64,000 bases of DNA from UBA6168 sp964573725 (GTDB lineage: Bacteria > Bacteroidota > Bacteroidia > Chitinophagales > Saprospiraceae). The stretch's first letter is position 1. Each line of letters starts with the position of its first letter. This document shows positions 26,377-36,800 of this stretch, piece after piece. The stretch covers positions 1-64,000 of the forward strand of contig CAZNLJ010000019.1 of assembly GCA_964573725.1 (NCBI GenBank). Reading direction: 5' to 3'. The notes under the pieces are model-generated. The model did no database searches, had not been told where the DNA came from, and saw only the letters and a program-made list of their open reading frames with translations. The translations under genes and the position numbers were made by a program.

Positions 26377-29300
26377 CTAACTTCCGGCGGGCTGCCCCGG
26401 CGCCACGCCGCTCTCCTTCCCTTTCGTCCGCGCATATTCGGAAGGGGAAACCTGGTATGCCTCCTTGAAGCATTTGCTGAAGTATTTCGGGGTCTGGAAC
26501 CCGGTGCTGTAACAGATGTCCGCTACGGACAAGACATTCTGGCGCAAGAGTTGGGCCGCCCGCTTCAGGCGGATCATCCGGATGAACTCGTTCGGCGTGT
26601 AATTGGTCAGGGCGGGGATCTTGCGGTAGAGGACGGGGCGGCTCATGCCGATTTCGTGGGCGAACCGGTTCACGTCGAAGGTGGAATCATCCATGTGTCG
26701 CTCCACGATGGCTATGGCTTTTCGCAGGAGTTCCTCGTCGGGGGTGGTGAGGGTCACTTCCTTCGGCTCCAGGCGGAGCTGGCTGCCGAACCGCTCCCGC
26801 AGCCGGCGCCGCGATTCGATCAGGTTTTTCACCCGCAGCATCAGGATCCCCGGACTGAAGGGTTTGGTGACGTAATCGTCGGCACCTGTCTCCAGTCCTT
26901 CCGCCCGGAAGACCAGCGATGTCCGGGCCGTCAACAGGATGACCGGGATATGGCTGGTCGTGATATCCGTCTTCAGCCGCCGGCAAAGCTCCAGCCCGTC
27001 CATCTCCGGCATCATGATGTCGGAGACGACCACATCGGGTTGATGTTGCAGGGCCAATCGCAATCCTTCCGCTCCTTCTCCGGCGGACAACAGCCGGTAG
27101 GCGGGCCGGAAAATCTCCGTCAGGTATTGGCGGACATCGGGGTTGTCCTCCACCAATAGCAGCAGCGGGGCCTCCGGTCCGGCGGGTTCCGGCCGGCCGG
27201 CTGTCTCCGGTCCGGCCGGCAACCGGTAGTGCTGCACATCCTCCCCGCTGCGGAAATCGGTGGCGAACTGCTCCTCCGTAAAGTGGGCCTTGCCCATGCG
27301 GAAAACGATCCGGAAAACGGTGGGTCCCCCCGGAGGACTCTCGACCGAGATGGTGCCGCCGTGGAGTTCCACCAGCCCTTTGGTCAGGGCCAGGCCGATG
27401 CCGCTACCGAGGTAATTGCCGGCGTATTCCCGGTCGAATTTATAGAAACGGTCGAAAATGAAGGGCAGGTCTTCCGCCGGAATCGGGTCGCCGTCGTTCT
27501 CGACAGTCAGTTCCGCGCCGTCGGGGCCGGTCGCGGTCCGGACCCGGACCCGCCCGCCCTCCGGCACGAACTTGATGGCATTGGACAGCAGGTTGTACAG
27601 GATGATCTCCATTTGCTGCGGATCGAACCACAGGGGAAGGGTCGGTTCCGCATCCTCGCATTGGAAACGGACCTGCTTCCGCTGGGCGAATTCCTGGAAG
27701 GAAAGGCAGATTTCCCGGGTGAACTTGACCAGGTCCGCCTTGACCACCTTCAGCCGGGTATGACCGGTTTCCTGTTTCCGGAAATCGAGCAGCTGGTTGA
27801 TCAGCAGGGCCAGCCGGTTGGCATTGGTGCGCATGGTCTGCAGCTGGTTGCGGATCGAAAGGTCGGCGATGTTGGCGGCGATGAGCTGTTCCAACGGACC
27901 GAGGATGAGGGTCAGCGGGGTCCGGATCTCATGGGAAATATTGGTGAAGAAGCGGAGTTTCATCTCGTTCAGCTCGCGGGCCTGGGTCCGTTCCATGCGT
28001 TCCAACTTGAGTTCGTTGAGCAGCCGCCACCGGGCCAGGGTATAGACCCGCAGCCCGTAGCCCAGCGCGATGAGCAGCAGCAGGTAGACGGCATAGGCAC
28101 CGGGGGTTTTCCAGGGGGCGGTGAGGACGCGGACACGCACCTGGGCGGCCGGGCCGCTCCAGGTGCCGTCCTCATGGGTCGCCCGTACCTGGAACCGGTA
28201 GGTGCCTTGGTAGAGGTTGGCGTACGGGGCATACCGTCGGCTGGCGTCGGTATACTGCCATTGGCCGTCCACGCCTTCGAGCCGGTAGGCATAGCGGATC
28301 TTGTCCGAACGGGCGAAATCCAGGGATGCGAACTCGAAGGCAAAGGCATCGATGGAGTAGGGGATGACGATTTCCTCCGTCTCGCTGACGGAGGTCGGCA
28401 GGACGAGTTGGTCCCGGATGATTTCGCCGGGTTGCACCGACCGGTTGAATATCTTCAGGTCGGTGAGGAGGCAGGGGGCATCCGCATCGGCCCGTTGGGT
28501 CAGGTGGGCCGGGTCGAAGACATGGAAGCCGTTGGTGCCGCCGAAGTAGAGTTGCCCGTCGGAAGCCAGGGCGGACGACCCGAGGTTGAAGGCCGCCTGC
28601 ATGCCGTCGTCGGTACCGAAGTTGGCGAAGGTGTGGGATTCCGGACTGTATTGGCTGATTCCTTCGAGGGTGCTGACCCAAAGGCTTCCCCGGTCGTCTT
28701 CCTCGATGCTTTTCACCACGTCGTTGGGCAGTCCGTCGTGTTCCCGGATGGCATGGAACGACTCCGATAGGCGGTCGAAACGGTTGAGTCCCCCACCGAA
28801 GGTACCGATCCAAAGGGTTCCGGAACGGGGCGATTCGAAGATGGCGGTGATGATGTCGCTGCTGATGGCGGTGGTGTCGCCGGGCACTTTCTTGTAAGGG
28901 ACGAAGGTATCGGCGGCAGGGTTGTAGCGGTTCAATCCGCCGCCGTAGGTGCCGATCCAGAGGAAGCCCAGCCGGTCTTCGTGGAGTACGCGGATATCGT
29001 TGCTTTGGAGGCTGTGCGGGTCGAGGGGGTTGCTGGGGAAATGCCGGAATTCCCCGGTCCGGGCATCCAGGCAGTTGAGTCCGCCGTCGGCCGTCCCCAC
29101 CCACAGGTTGCCGCGGATGTCTTCGCAAAGGGCCCAGACGGAGTGGCCGGACAGGCGGGTTTTTCCGGAGGGGGATTGGTTGTAGGCGGTGAACGTATGG
29201 CTTCGGCGGTCGAAGGCCAGCAGGCCGTTGCCGTCCGTGCCGATCCACAGCCTGCCGGCCTTGTCTTCGAGGATGGCTTGGACATTGTTGCTGCCGGGGT

Positions 29301-30567
29301 GATGCCGGAAGGTGCCGGTGCCGGGGTCGAAGCGGCTCAGGCCGCCGCCGTAGGTGCCGATCCAAATGGAGCCGCTCCGGTCCTCGTAGATGACTTTGAC
29401 GAGATGCCCGCGCAGGCTGCCCGCTTGTCCTTCGATCGGATAGTGGTGGCGGGTTTTCTGCTTTTGGGGGTCTATCCAGCTCAATCCTTTGATGACGAAG
29501 CCGATCCAGATGACACCCGACCGGTCCTGGTACAAGGTGTTGAGCAGGTTGCCATTGATGGAGAAGGGGTCGCCGGCGCTATGGCGGAAGTGGCGGAACC
29601 GGCCGCTTTTCCGGTCGAGGAGGTTTAGGCCGCCGCCGTTGGTAGCTATCCAAAGGCGGCCCTGGTCATCTTCCAGGATATCGGAGACATGGTCATGGCT
29701 GAGGCCGTCGGGCCGCTGCTTGTCGTGGAGGTAATGGGTGAAAAGGTCGGTGGCGGGATCCAGGCGGTTGAGGCCGTTGAATTCGGTGCCGACCCACAGC
29801 TTGCCGGCGGTATCCTCGAAAATGGCCTTGACGGAGTTGTTGCTGAGGCTGTTGGCCTGGTCGGGCCGGTGCCGGTAATGCCGGAAACGGGGCAGGGAAT
29901 CCGGATGGCTGGGCAGGTCGAGCCGATCCAGTCCGGCGGTTCCGGTCCCGATCCAAAGGCGGTTGCCGGAACCGAGCCGCAAGGTCCAGATGTTGTCGCT
30001 ACCGATGCTGTATGGGTCGGTAGGGTCGTGTCGAAAGCGGGTGATCCGCGGGTGCTGTGGGGTATCGGCCGGGAAATGGAGACGGTTGAGGCCGTTGCCG
30101 AGGGTGGCGGCCCAGATGTTGCCGGCTGCATCCCCGGCAATGGAGTAGACGCGGTTCCCGCTCAGGCTTTGGGGGTCGTCCGGGTCATGCTGGAAAGCGT
30201 GGAAGCGCTCGGAACCCGGGTCGAACCGGCAGATGCCGCCGCCGTCGGTACCGATCCACAGCTGCCCCTGTCGGTCCTGGTGGATGGCCTTGACGATGTT
30301 GCTGCTGATGCTGTGCGGGTTGTCCGGGTCGTGTTGGTAGACCTTGAAGGTGTAGCCGTCGTAGCGGGCCAATCCGGTCTCCATACCCAACCAAAGGAAG
30401 CCTTGGCGGTCCTGCAGGAGACAAAAGATGTGGTCCTGCGGCAGCCCGTTGTGGCTGGTCATCCGGTCGAATTTGATAGGTCCTTCCTGGCTGTACCCCG
30501 GTGACAGGAGGAGCAACAGGCATGCGATGCCGGCTGCGGTCCGGCGAAGTGTTCGTCGATGGGTCAT
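26377..30567 (-). CDS. hybrid two-component system (HTCS) sensor-regulator
   Basis: 1396 residues from the ATG at 30567, with a signal peptide (about 1-26). About a dozen regulator-propeller repeats with IWIGTxGGGLxRxD motifs fill residues 40-690 in the periplasm, followed by a Y_Y_Y domain (about 730-790) and one transmembrane helix. Inside the cell come a histidine kinase (HisKA with FFTNISHEIRTPLTLIL, then HATPase), a receiver domain (VVVSDIMMPEMDG) and a C-terminal AraC helix-turn-helix. One protein therefore senses a glycan fragment and activates transcription. Its neighbour, the sialic acid locus, is the likely target, since the gene follows the sialate esterase gene on the same strand by 129 bp. 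Confidence 0.92.
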   Translation of the reverse strand: MTHRRTLRRTAAGIACLLLLLSPGYSQEGPIKFDRMTSHNGLPQDHIFCLLQDRQGFLWLGMETGLARYDGYTFKVYQHDPDNPHSISSNIVKAIHQDRQGQLWIGTDGGGICRFDPGSERFHAFQHDPDDPQSLSGNRVYSIAGDAAGNIWAATLGNGLNRLHFPADTPQHPRITRFRHDPTDPYSIGSDNIWTLRLGSGNRLWIGTGTAGLDRLDLPSHPDSLPRFRHYRHRPDQANSLSNNSVKAIFEDTAGKLWVGTEFNGLNRLDPATDLFTHYLHDKQRPDGLSHDHVSDILEDDQGRLWIATNGGGLNLLDRKSGRFRHFRHSAGDPFSINGNLLNTLYQDRSGVIWIGFVIKGLSWIDPQKQKTRHHYPIEGQAGSLRGHLVKVIYEDRSGSIWIGTYGGGLSRFDPGTGTFRHHPGSNNVQAILEDKAGRLWIGTDGNGLLAFDRRSHTFTAYNQSPSGKTRLSGHSVWALCEDIRGNLWVGTADGGLNCLDARTGEFRHFPSNPLDPHSLQSNDIRVLHEDRLGFLWIGTYGGGLNRYNPAADTFVPYKKVPGDTTAISSDIITAIFESPRSGTLWIGTFGGGLNRFDRLSESFHAIREHDGLPNDVVKSIEEDDRGSLWVSTLEGISQYSPESHTFANFGTDDGMQAAFNLGSSALASDGQLYFGGTNGFHVFDPAHLTQRADADAPCLLTDLKIFNRSVQPGEIIRDQLVLPTSVSETEEIVIPYSIDAFAFEFASLDFARSDKIRYAYRLEGVDGQWQYTDASRRYAPYANLYQGTYRFQVRATHEDGTWSGPAAQVRVRVLTAPWKTPGAYAVYLLLLIALGYGLRVYTLARWRLLNELKLERMERTQARELNEMKLRFFTNISHEIRTPLTLILGPLEQLIAANIADLSIRNQLQTMRTNANRLALLINQLLDFRKQETGHTRLKVVKADLVKFTREICLSFQEFAQRKQVRFQCEDAEPTLPLWFDPQQMEIILYNLLSNAIKFVPEGGRVRVRTATGPDGAELTVENDGDPIPAEDLPFIFDRFYKFDREYAGNYLGSGIGLALTKGLVELHGGTISVESPPGGPTVFRIVFRMGKAHFTEEQFATDFRSGEDVQHYRLPAGPETAGRPEPAGPEAPLLLLVEDNPDVRQYLTEIFRPAYRLLSAGEGAEGLRLALQHQPDVVVSDIMMPEMDGLELCRRLKTDITTSHIPVILLTARTSLVFRAEGLETGADDYVTKPFSPGILMLRVKNLIESRRRLRERFGSQLRLEPKEVTLTTPDEELLRKAIAIVERHMDDSTFDVNRFAHEIGMSRPVLYRKIPALTNYTPNEFIRMIRLKRAAQLLRQNVLSVADICYSTGFQTPKYFSKCFKEAYQVSPSEYARTKGKESGVAPGQPAGS

Positions 30568-30696
30568 TCGTTTGTCGCTAAGGGCTTGGGGCCTCGCTGG
30601 TTTTTCCTTGAACTGGTCTTGGGGCCCGCTGCCGGGGAGGACGGGCTCGGGCGGGCTCTTTCCGACCGCGGGAAGGTCCAAAATACAAAAAATAAT

Positions 30697-32247
30697 CTAC
30701 TGGTTGCCCCGGATGTCGACGGAAAAGGGGGCGAGCGGGAGGCCGGCACTGTTGATGACATTGTGGTCCGGAAAAGGGGCCCAGGCATATTTCACCGTGC
30801 CGGGCAGGAGGCCGTCGGGTATTTCGAGCCGGATGACATTTCCTTCCAACCGGACGGAAACGGGCTCGCAGATGGTTTCCTGCCCGCCGTCGGCCGTGTA
30901 ACCCTGCAGTCGGAATCCGCGTGGGGGCAAGCTGTCGGAGGTCGTCAGTCCCCGGTAGGCATACCGTACCGCCAATACGAGTTCCTGCCCGTTGGCCGGC
31001 CAATCCGCCGACACGACCGAAGGACTTTCCGCCGGCAGGTCCCGGTGGTAGACCTGCAGCAGGGCGAGCAGGGCCAGCCGGGTTCCGACCACCCGTTTTT
31101 CCCGGGGATGCACATCGCTCGGATGGCCCAGGTCGATGGTGACCACCCGCCCGGTGTGGGGCAGCGCCAGGCTTTGTTCCTGGGCCGCCCGGAAGGCGGG
31201 CCACTGGCTTCGGTTTCCGATACGCGGCAGTTGGACGAACAGGAAGGGGAGGTCGGCACCGAGTTCCTGCCGCCAGCTCCGGACCAACAGTTCCATCAAG
31301 CCCGGATAGGAAGCCGGATCGGTGGCGTTGGATTCGCCCTGGTACCAGATGACGCCGCGGAAAGGTAGGGATGCCAGGGGCCGCACGGCCGCATCGAACA
31401 GGTAGCCCGGTGCGAAGGGGTGTCCCGGAACGGTCCCGTCCGGAGCGGGATAGGCATCCCCCCAGTTCTCCTTGGCGCGGACGGCCAGCCATGGATGCAG
31501 GAAACCGGCATCGAGCCAGGTTTTTCCCGGCGGCGGGGCGACCAGTTCCCGAAAGGCGGGATGGGCCGCCAAGGTATCCCGGCAGATCCACGCTTGGGCC
31601 GGGGAGCCGCCGACGGCCTGCTGGACCAGGCCGACCGGCACGGATAAGGAATCGGCTATGGTTCGGCCGAAAAAGAAGCCGACCCCGGAAAATTCCGCCG
31701 CCGATTCCGGTGTACAGGCTTGCCACACCGGCGGATGGAAAAAATCGCCGGCGGTGAACGCCGCCAGCTCTTCCGCGGTGTACGGTTCGGCATAGGTGCT
31801 GTGGCGTTTGCGGAAGTGCAGCAGCCGGATCCGGTCGTTCCCGGCGTGGGGAAGTGTTTCCGCCGCCTCGGCCGTCTTGGCCAGGGGCCATTCCATGTTC
31901 GATTGGCCGGCGCAAAGCCAGACATCGCCCAGGAGGATGTCTTGCAGCCGGATGGTATCCCCATCCGCCGCACAGGTCAGCTCGTAGGGGCCGCCGGCCG
32001 GTAGCGCCGGTAGCCGCAGGGACCAATGTCCCTGCCGGTCCGCGGTGGTGGCCTGTTCCGTTGCGGCGAACTGCACGGTCACCCGGCTGAAAGGGGCGGC
32101 CGCCCCGGAGAGGGGGATGGGGGTGTCCCGTTGGAGCACCATGTGGTCGCTGAAAAATGCCGGGAGGACGGGCTGGGCGCGGAGGAATCCGGTGGCAAGG
32201 AATAGGACCGCCCATCCGGCGACCCTGCTGTAGGAAGAGTTGGTCAT
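30697..32247 (-). CDS. secreted sialate O-acetylesterase (SASA family)
   Basis: 516 residues with a signal peptide (about 1-24). The opening VLPAFFSDHMVLQRDTP is a signature of the family. The SGNH-type nucleophile is Ser116 in LCAGQSNMEWP, and the catalytic Asp/His pair is in HPSDVHPREKRV. A beta-rich C-terminal domain is present. The enzyme removes acetyl groups from O-acetylated sialic acids, which otherwise slow sialidases and the lyase. Homologues also deacetylate other glycans, but the sialidase, lyase and epimerase nearby support sialate. A terminator at 32301-32331 separates it from SusD. Confidence 0.88.
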   Translation of the reverse strand: MTNSSYSRVAGWAVLFLATGFLRAQPVLPAFFSDHMVLQRDTPIPLSGAAAPFSRVTVQFAATEQATTADRQGHWSLRLPALPAGGPYELTCAADGDTIRLQDILLGDVWLCAGQSNMEWPLAKTAEAAETLPHAGNDRIRLLHFRKRHSTYAEPYTAEELAAFTAGDFFHPPVWQACTPESAAEFSGVGFFFGRTIADSLSVPVGLVQQAVGGSPAQAWICRDTLAAHPAFRELVAPPPGKTWLDAGFLHPWLAVRAKENWGDAYPAPDGTVPGHPFAPGYLFDAAVRPLASLPFRGVIWYQGESNATDPASYPGLMELLVRSWRQELGADLPFLFVQLPRIGNRSQWPAFRAAQEQSLALPHTGRVVTIDLGHPSDVHPREKRVVGTRLALLALLQVYHRDLPAESPSVVSADWPANGQELVLAVRYAYRGLTTSDSLPPRGFRLQGYTADGGQETICEPVSVRLEGNVIRLEIPDGLLPGTVKYAWAPFPDHNVINSAGLPLAPFSVDIRGNQ

Positions 32248-32300
32248 GGTCGAACGGTTGGATGTGGTGGTTTACCGGTCGGAAAGATACACATCCTGTC

Positions 32301-32331
32301 AAAAAGCGAGGGGGCGCATCGTCCCCCTCGC
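32301..32331 (-). terminator. Rho-independent terminator after the sialic-acid SusCD genes
   Basis: A perfect 9-bp stem GCGAGGGGG / CCCCCTCGC around an 8-base loop. On the minus strand it is followed by TTTTT (plus-strand AAAAA at 32301-32305). It lies 59 bp after the susD stop, so it would end the SusC-SusD transcript before the esterase. Confidence 0.8.
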
Positions 32332-32389
32332 AATGATTCATCGTAAGTATTAAACAGAAAAACAAAAGCTGGCAGGCCGCGTCGGCGGC

Positions 32390-33853
32390 TCAGTTGTAGC
32401 CCGGGGTCTGGGTCAGGTTCGGGTTGAGCGCCATGGTGTTCTGGGATATGGGCCACAGGATGGGCTGCTCGTTTTCCCGGCCGACAAGGTTGGGGACCAG
32501 CGCATAGGCCTTGTCGTTGCGGACCAGGTCCCACCAGCGTTTCCCTTCGAAGGCGAATTCGACGGACCGCTCCAGCAGGATGGCGTCGTCTACCTCCGCC
32601 TGCGAGGTGCCGCCGGCGTAATCTCCGATGCCGGCGTTGTTGCGGTTGAGGTTGAGGTCGGCGACGGCCTCGTCGGTGCGGTTCAGTGCGTTGAGGATCT
32701 CCGCCCGCATCAGCAGGGCATCGGCATAGCGGTAGATCTTGTAGTCGTCCGTGTATTCGTTGGCTTCGATACCGGGATCGCCGATGAATTTGACCAGGTG
32801 CTTGCGGATATCGCCGTTGAAATCGTATTCCTGGTAGGTGATGCCCCGGCGGAGGTCCTCCTCCCCGTTGCCGAGGGCGGCATTGGCGGTGAACTGGTCC
32901 GCCAGCACCTGGGTGGGTGCGTAGAAACGGGCTCCGGAGACCATGCGGGGAATCCTTTCCTTGGCTTCCTCCGGAATGGAGACATAGTTTTGGATCTGCA
33001 ACATGTAGGAACTGTACCAAGGTGTTCCGCCGGGTTCGATCAGGTCCCGGAAGAGGGAGAAGATATCGGAACCGGTGGCGGAGGTGGTGCGGAACAGGGT
33101 ATTGAAAGGCAGCAGCTGGAGGTTGGGGTGTCCGACGACCTGGTTGACGGCCTCGAGGGCCGTGTTCAGGTCGGCGCTGCCACCGCCCGCCTGTTTGGCG
33201 GTCCACAGGTATACATCCGCCTTGAGGGTGTTGGCGGCGGGCCGGGAGGCGGCGTAGCGGTTGGTGATGGCATCGCCGGGAAACCGGCTGAGGGAAGCAT
33301 CCAGGTCGGCCTTGACCTGGGTAAACAGGGCGCCGGCCGGATCCCGTTGCAGGGGAATGATCCCCTCCTGGTCGGGCGAGAGGAACCCTTCCGTCAAGAG
33401 CGGGGCGTCGCCCCAGATGCGGACCACCTGGAAATAAGCCCAGGCGCGGACGAAATAGGCTTGTGCGAGTAAGTCGTTCTTGCGGTCCTCATTGACGAAC
33501 TCGATTTCTGGAACCAGGCGCAGGATGAGGTTGGCATCGTTGATCAGGCGGTAGAAGCCGCTCCAGTCGGTTCCGCCGGTATCATCCCGCAAGGTGTTGC
33601 GCATGACATCGGAGCCGGTACCGAGGTCCGTCTGTTCGGAGTGGTCCCCCCGCCAGTCGCCGTACAGGTACATCCCGTTGGCGATGCTGCGGAGTTGGAA
33701 ATACATCCCGTTGACGGCGCTTTCGGCGTCTTCCGGGGTTTGGAAGAAGTTTTCGACGGACAAGCTGCTGGGTGGTGTCAGCAGGAGGTCGTCATCGCAG
33801 GCGGTGAGGCCCAGCAGCGAGCACACCAGGAAGCTATATGCTATGTTTTTCAT
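32390..33853 (-). CDS. SusD/RagB-family glycan-binding lipoprotein
   Basis: 487 residues with a lipobox LLGLTAC (Cys19). The N-terminal SusD segment (PPSSLSVENFFQTPEDAESAVNGMY) and the C-terminal RagB part (LLERSVEFAFEGKRWWDLVRN) are both present. SusD proteins sit on the outer face of the outer membrane over the SusC channel and capture the glycan. With the divergent sialidase operon, the ligand is probably a sialylated or GlcNAc-containing oligosaccharide. The gene lies 35 bp after the SusC gene, as usual. Confidence 0.92.
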   Translation of the reverse strand: MKNIAYSFLVCSLLGLTACDDDLLLTPPSSLSVENFFQTPEDAESAVNGMYFQLRSIANGMYLYGDWRGDHSEQTDLGTGSDVMRNTLRDDTGGTDWSGFYRLINDANLILRLVPEIEFVNEDRKNDLLAQAYFVRAWAYFQVVRIWGDAPLLTEGFLSPDQEGIIPLQRDPAGALFTQVKADLDASLSRFPGDAITNRYAASRPAANTLKADVYLWTAKQAGGGSADLNTALEAVNQVVGHPNLQLLPFNTLFRTTSATGSDIFSLFRDLIEPGGTPWYSSYMLQIQNYVSIPEEAKERIPRMVSGARFYAPTQVLADQFTANAALGNGEEDLRRGITYQEYDFNGDIRKHLVKFIGDPGIEANEYTDDYKIYRYADALLMRAEILNALNRTDEAVADLNLNRNNAGIGDYAGGTSQAEVDDAILLERSVEFAFEGKRWWDLVRNDKAYALVPNLVGRENEQPILWPISQNTMALNPNLTQTPGYN

Positions 33854-33888
33854 GATTGTCGTGGTTTAGGTGAAAAGGACGGCTTGGG

Positions 33889-36800
33889 TCAGAAGCCGAC
33901 GTTGAGGCCGAAGGAGAAGCTCTTGAACAAGGGGTACAGCCCCAGGTCCAGGGCTCCCACTTCGGGATTGTAGCCGCGGTAGCCGGTGAAATAGTGCAGG
34001 TTTTGGCCGAGGAGGTAGGCCTTGACGGAGCCGAGCCGCCATTTTTCCGTAAGGGCGGCGGGGAGGTTGTAGCTGAGGCGGACGGTCCGCAGGGCGAGGT
34101 AGTCCCCTTTTTCGGTGTAGTGGCTGGCCGCTCTTTCCGCAAGTCCGCCGTCGGCGGTCGTGCTGCCGAAGCCGACCACGTCGTGGTTGCGGGCGTTTCC
34201 GAAATCGAAGAAGACGAAGCGCGGGATATCCGTGACATCACCCTCTTGGTTCCAGGCGTCGAGCAAGTCCGCCGTACCGTTGATGTTCCCTTGGGAGTTG
34301 CTGTTCATCCGGGCCCGGTTGCTGTTGTAGATATGGTGTCCGAGGCCCAGGTCCATGAAGACATAAAGTTCGAGGCCCTTGTAGCGGATGGTGTTGCCGA
34401 AGCCGCCGACGACATGGGGGGTGGCGTAGCCGAGCACCTGCAGGTCGTCGTTGTCGATGATCTTGTCGCCGTTGACATCCAGCCACTGGACGTCCCCGCC
34501 GACCCGGTTGCGGTAGTCGATGCCGTTGCTGCCCGTCCGGTCGTTGGCAAAGGAGACGAACTGGCCGTCGGCCTCCGCTTCCGCGGTGGTCGGATAGACC
34601 TGGACGAACTGGTAACCCACGATTTGGCGCAAGGGCTCTCCTTCCGCGATACCGCCGATTCCGGATCCGTCGGAACGTTCGTAGCCGCCGATCCGGTTCT
34701 TCTCCCGGCCGTTGTCGGGCAGTTCGAGTACCTGGTTCCGGGTGAAGGAGATATTGAAGTCGGTGGTCCAGGACAGGTCCCCGCCGCGGATATTATCCGT
34801 GGAGAGCGTCAGTTCGGTGCCGGTGAATTCGACTTTTCCGATATTTTCGGTGATGGAGCCGAAACCGGAGGTGTTGGGCAGCGGATTGCTGAAGAGCAGG
34901 CCGGAGGTCACCTTGCGGTAATAGTCGGCGGAGAGGATGAGGCGGTCGCGGAACAGGCCGAGGTCGATGCCGAAATCCGTCTGGGTGGTGGTTTCCCAGC
35001 CGAGGTTCGGGTTCGGGAGGGCGGTGGTGCGGGCGGCGGCTTTTCCGTTGTAGGTCAGGGTGGGGTCGACCACCCCTTGGGAGAGGAAGAAGCGGTTGAG
35101 GTCGGAGGGGCTGCCGAAGTCGTTGTTGGCGGTTTGTCCCCAGCTGGCCCGCAACTTCAGGTCCGACACCTGCTGCACCGAGAAGAACGGTTCCTCGGAA
35201 ATGCGCCAGCCGAAGGAGGCACTCGGAAAGTAGCCGATCCGATTGTCGGTACCGAACCGGGAGGATCCGTCGCGGCGCAGGGTGGCGGACAAAAGGTAGC
35301 GTTGGTCGTAATCATAGGATACCCGTCCGAAATAACCGATCAGGAGGTCCTGGGAACGGAAGGAGGTGGCGCCGTTGATGACGGGGGAAGCGTTGAGGGT
35401 CTGGATGGCGTTGGTCGGGCCACCCTGGCCGGATGCGGAGAACGTCAGGTAATTGGTGTTGAGATTCGAGGCACCCACCAGGGCGGTGAGGTTATGTTGC
35501 CCGAAGCTCTTGAAATAACGCAAGGTGGCCTCGAACTGACGAAGGCGGCTTTCGAAGGAGCTGAGGGAAGCGTCGCGGGCGGCGGTGATCTTGTTGGCCC
35601 GGACGAAGGCCTCGCGGAGGCTTTCCTCCACAAAGTAGTTGACCCGACCGGTCGCCACCAAATTGTCCAGGATATTGTACTGGATGGTGCCGCCCAGGTT
35701 GAGCTTGCTGCGGTCCTGGGAGTTGAGGAAGGTGGTGGCGTACCATTCCGGGTTGGGAAGGCCGGCGCTGGATCCCGGTGCGACGGTACCGTCCTCGTTG
35801 AAGCGGCGCGTGGTGGGCGCCAGCCTGGCGGCCCGGCCGAACAAGGTGCTGGTGCTGTAGGGCTGGTCGGAGAAGCTGTTGGTATAGTTGACGTTGGTGC
35901 CTACCTTGAGTTTCCGGGAGATCTGGAAATCCACGTTCGACTGGAAACTGAAGCGGTTGTAGGAGGTGTTCTTGGCGATCCCCTCCTGGGCGAGGTAGGC
36001 GGAGCCGAGGTAGTAGTGGAGCTTGTCCGTGCCGCCGTCTACGGATAGGTGGATGTTGTCGATGCGGGTGGTGCGGTAGGCGACATCCTGCCAGTCGACA
36101 TCCTGGAAGATCAGGGTTTGTCCGGTGACGGGGTCGGTCATGGATTCGTAGCCGGCCGGAACGGACTCCCCGGCCGCAAGTGCCCGGAGGGTGAAGTTGC
36201 CGTCCGGAACGTTGCCGGTTCCGGTGGCATTGGCTCCGATGCCGAAAGCGCTGTTCTCGTTGAGGAAGGAACGGGTGAGTCCGATGCGCTCCAACTGGAT
36301 GTAATCCCGGGCGCCGAGGAGGTCGAGCCGGTTTTGCAGGGAGGACCAGGTACTGCGGTAGCTGGCATTGAACTTGGCCTTGCCGGCGCTGCCGGAGCGG
36401 GTGGTCACCAGGACGACCCCGTTGGATGCACGCGCGCCGTAAATGGCGGTGGCGGAGGCATCCTTGAGGATTTCGATGGAAGCCACATCCTCGGGGTTGA
36501 AATCTTCGGCGGAGCGCTGCACCCCGTCGATAATGAAAAGCGGCTCGTTGTTGCCTTGCAGGGAGGAGCCGCCCCGGATGCGGATGCTCGGGGAACTCCC
36601 CGGTTGTCCGGATACCGTCTGGACACTGACGCCGGCGGCACGCCCCTGGATGACCCCCTCGAGCGAGGTGATCTGCAGGTCCTGGATTTCCGTCACATCC
36701 ACGGAAGCGATGGAGCTGGTCAGCAATTTACGGGATTGCGTACCGTAACCGATGACCACCACTTCCTTCATCTGGTTGATATCTTCCGACAGCGTCACAT

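Noticed and set aside
33994..36048. A 684-residue plus-strand frame inside the SusC gene
   Set aside because: Its repetitive Val/Gly/Glu composition is what antisense of a SusC barrel gives in GC-rich DNA; it has no start signal or homology.
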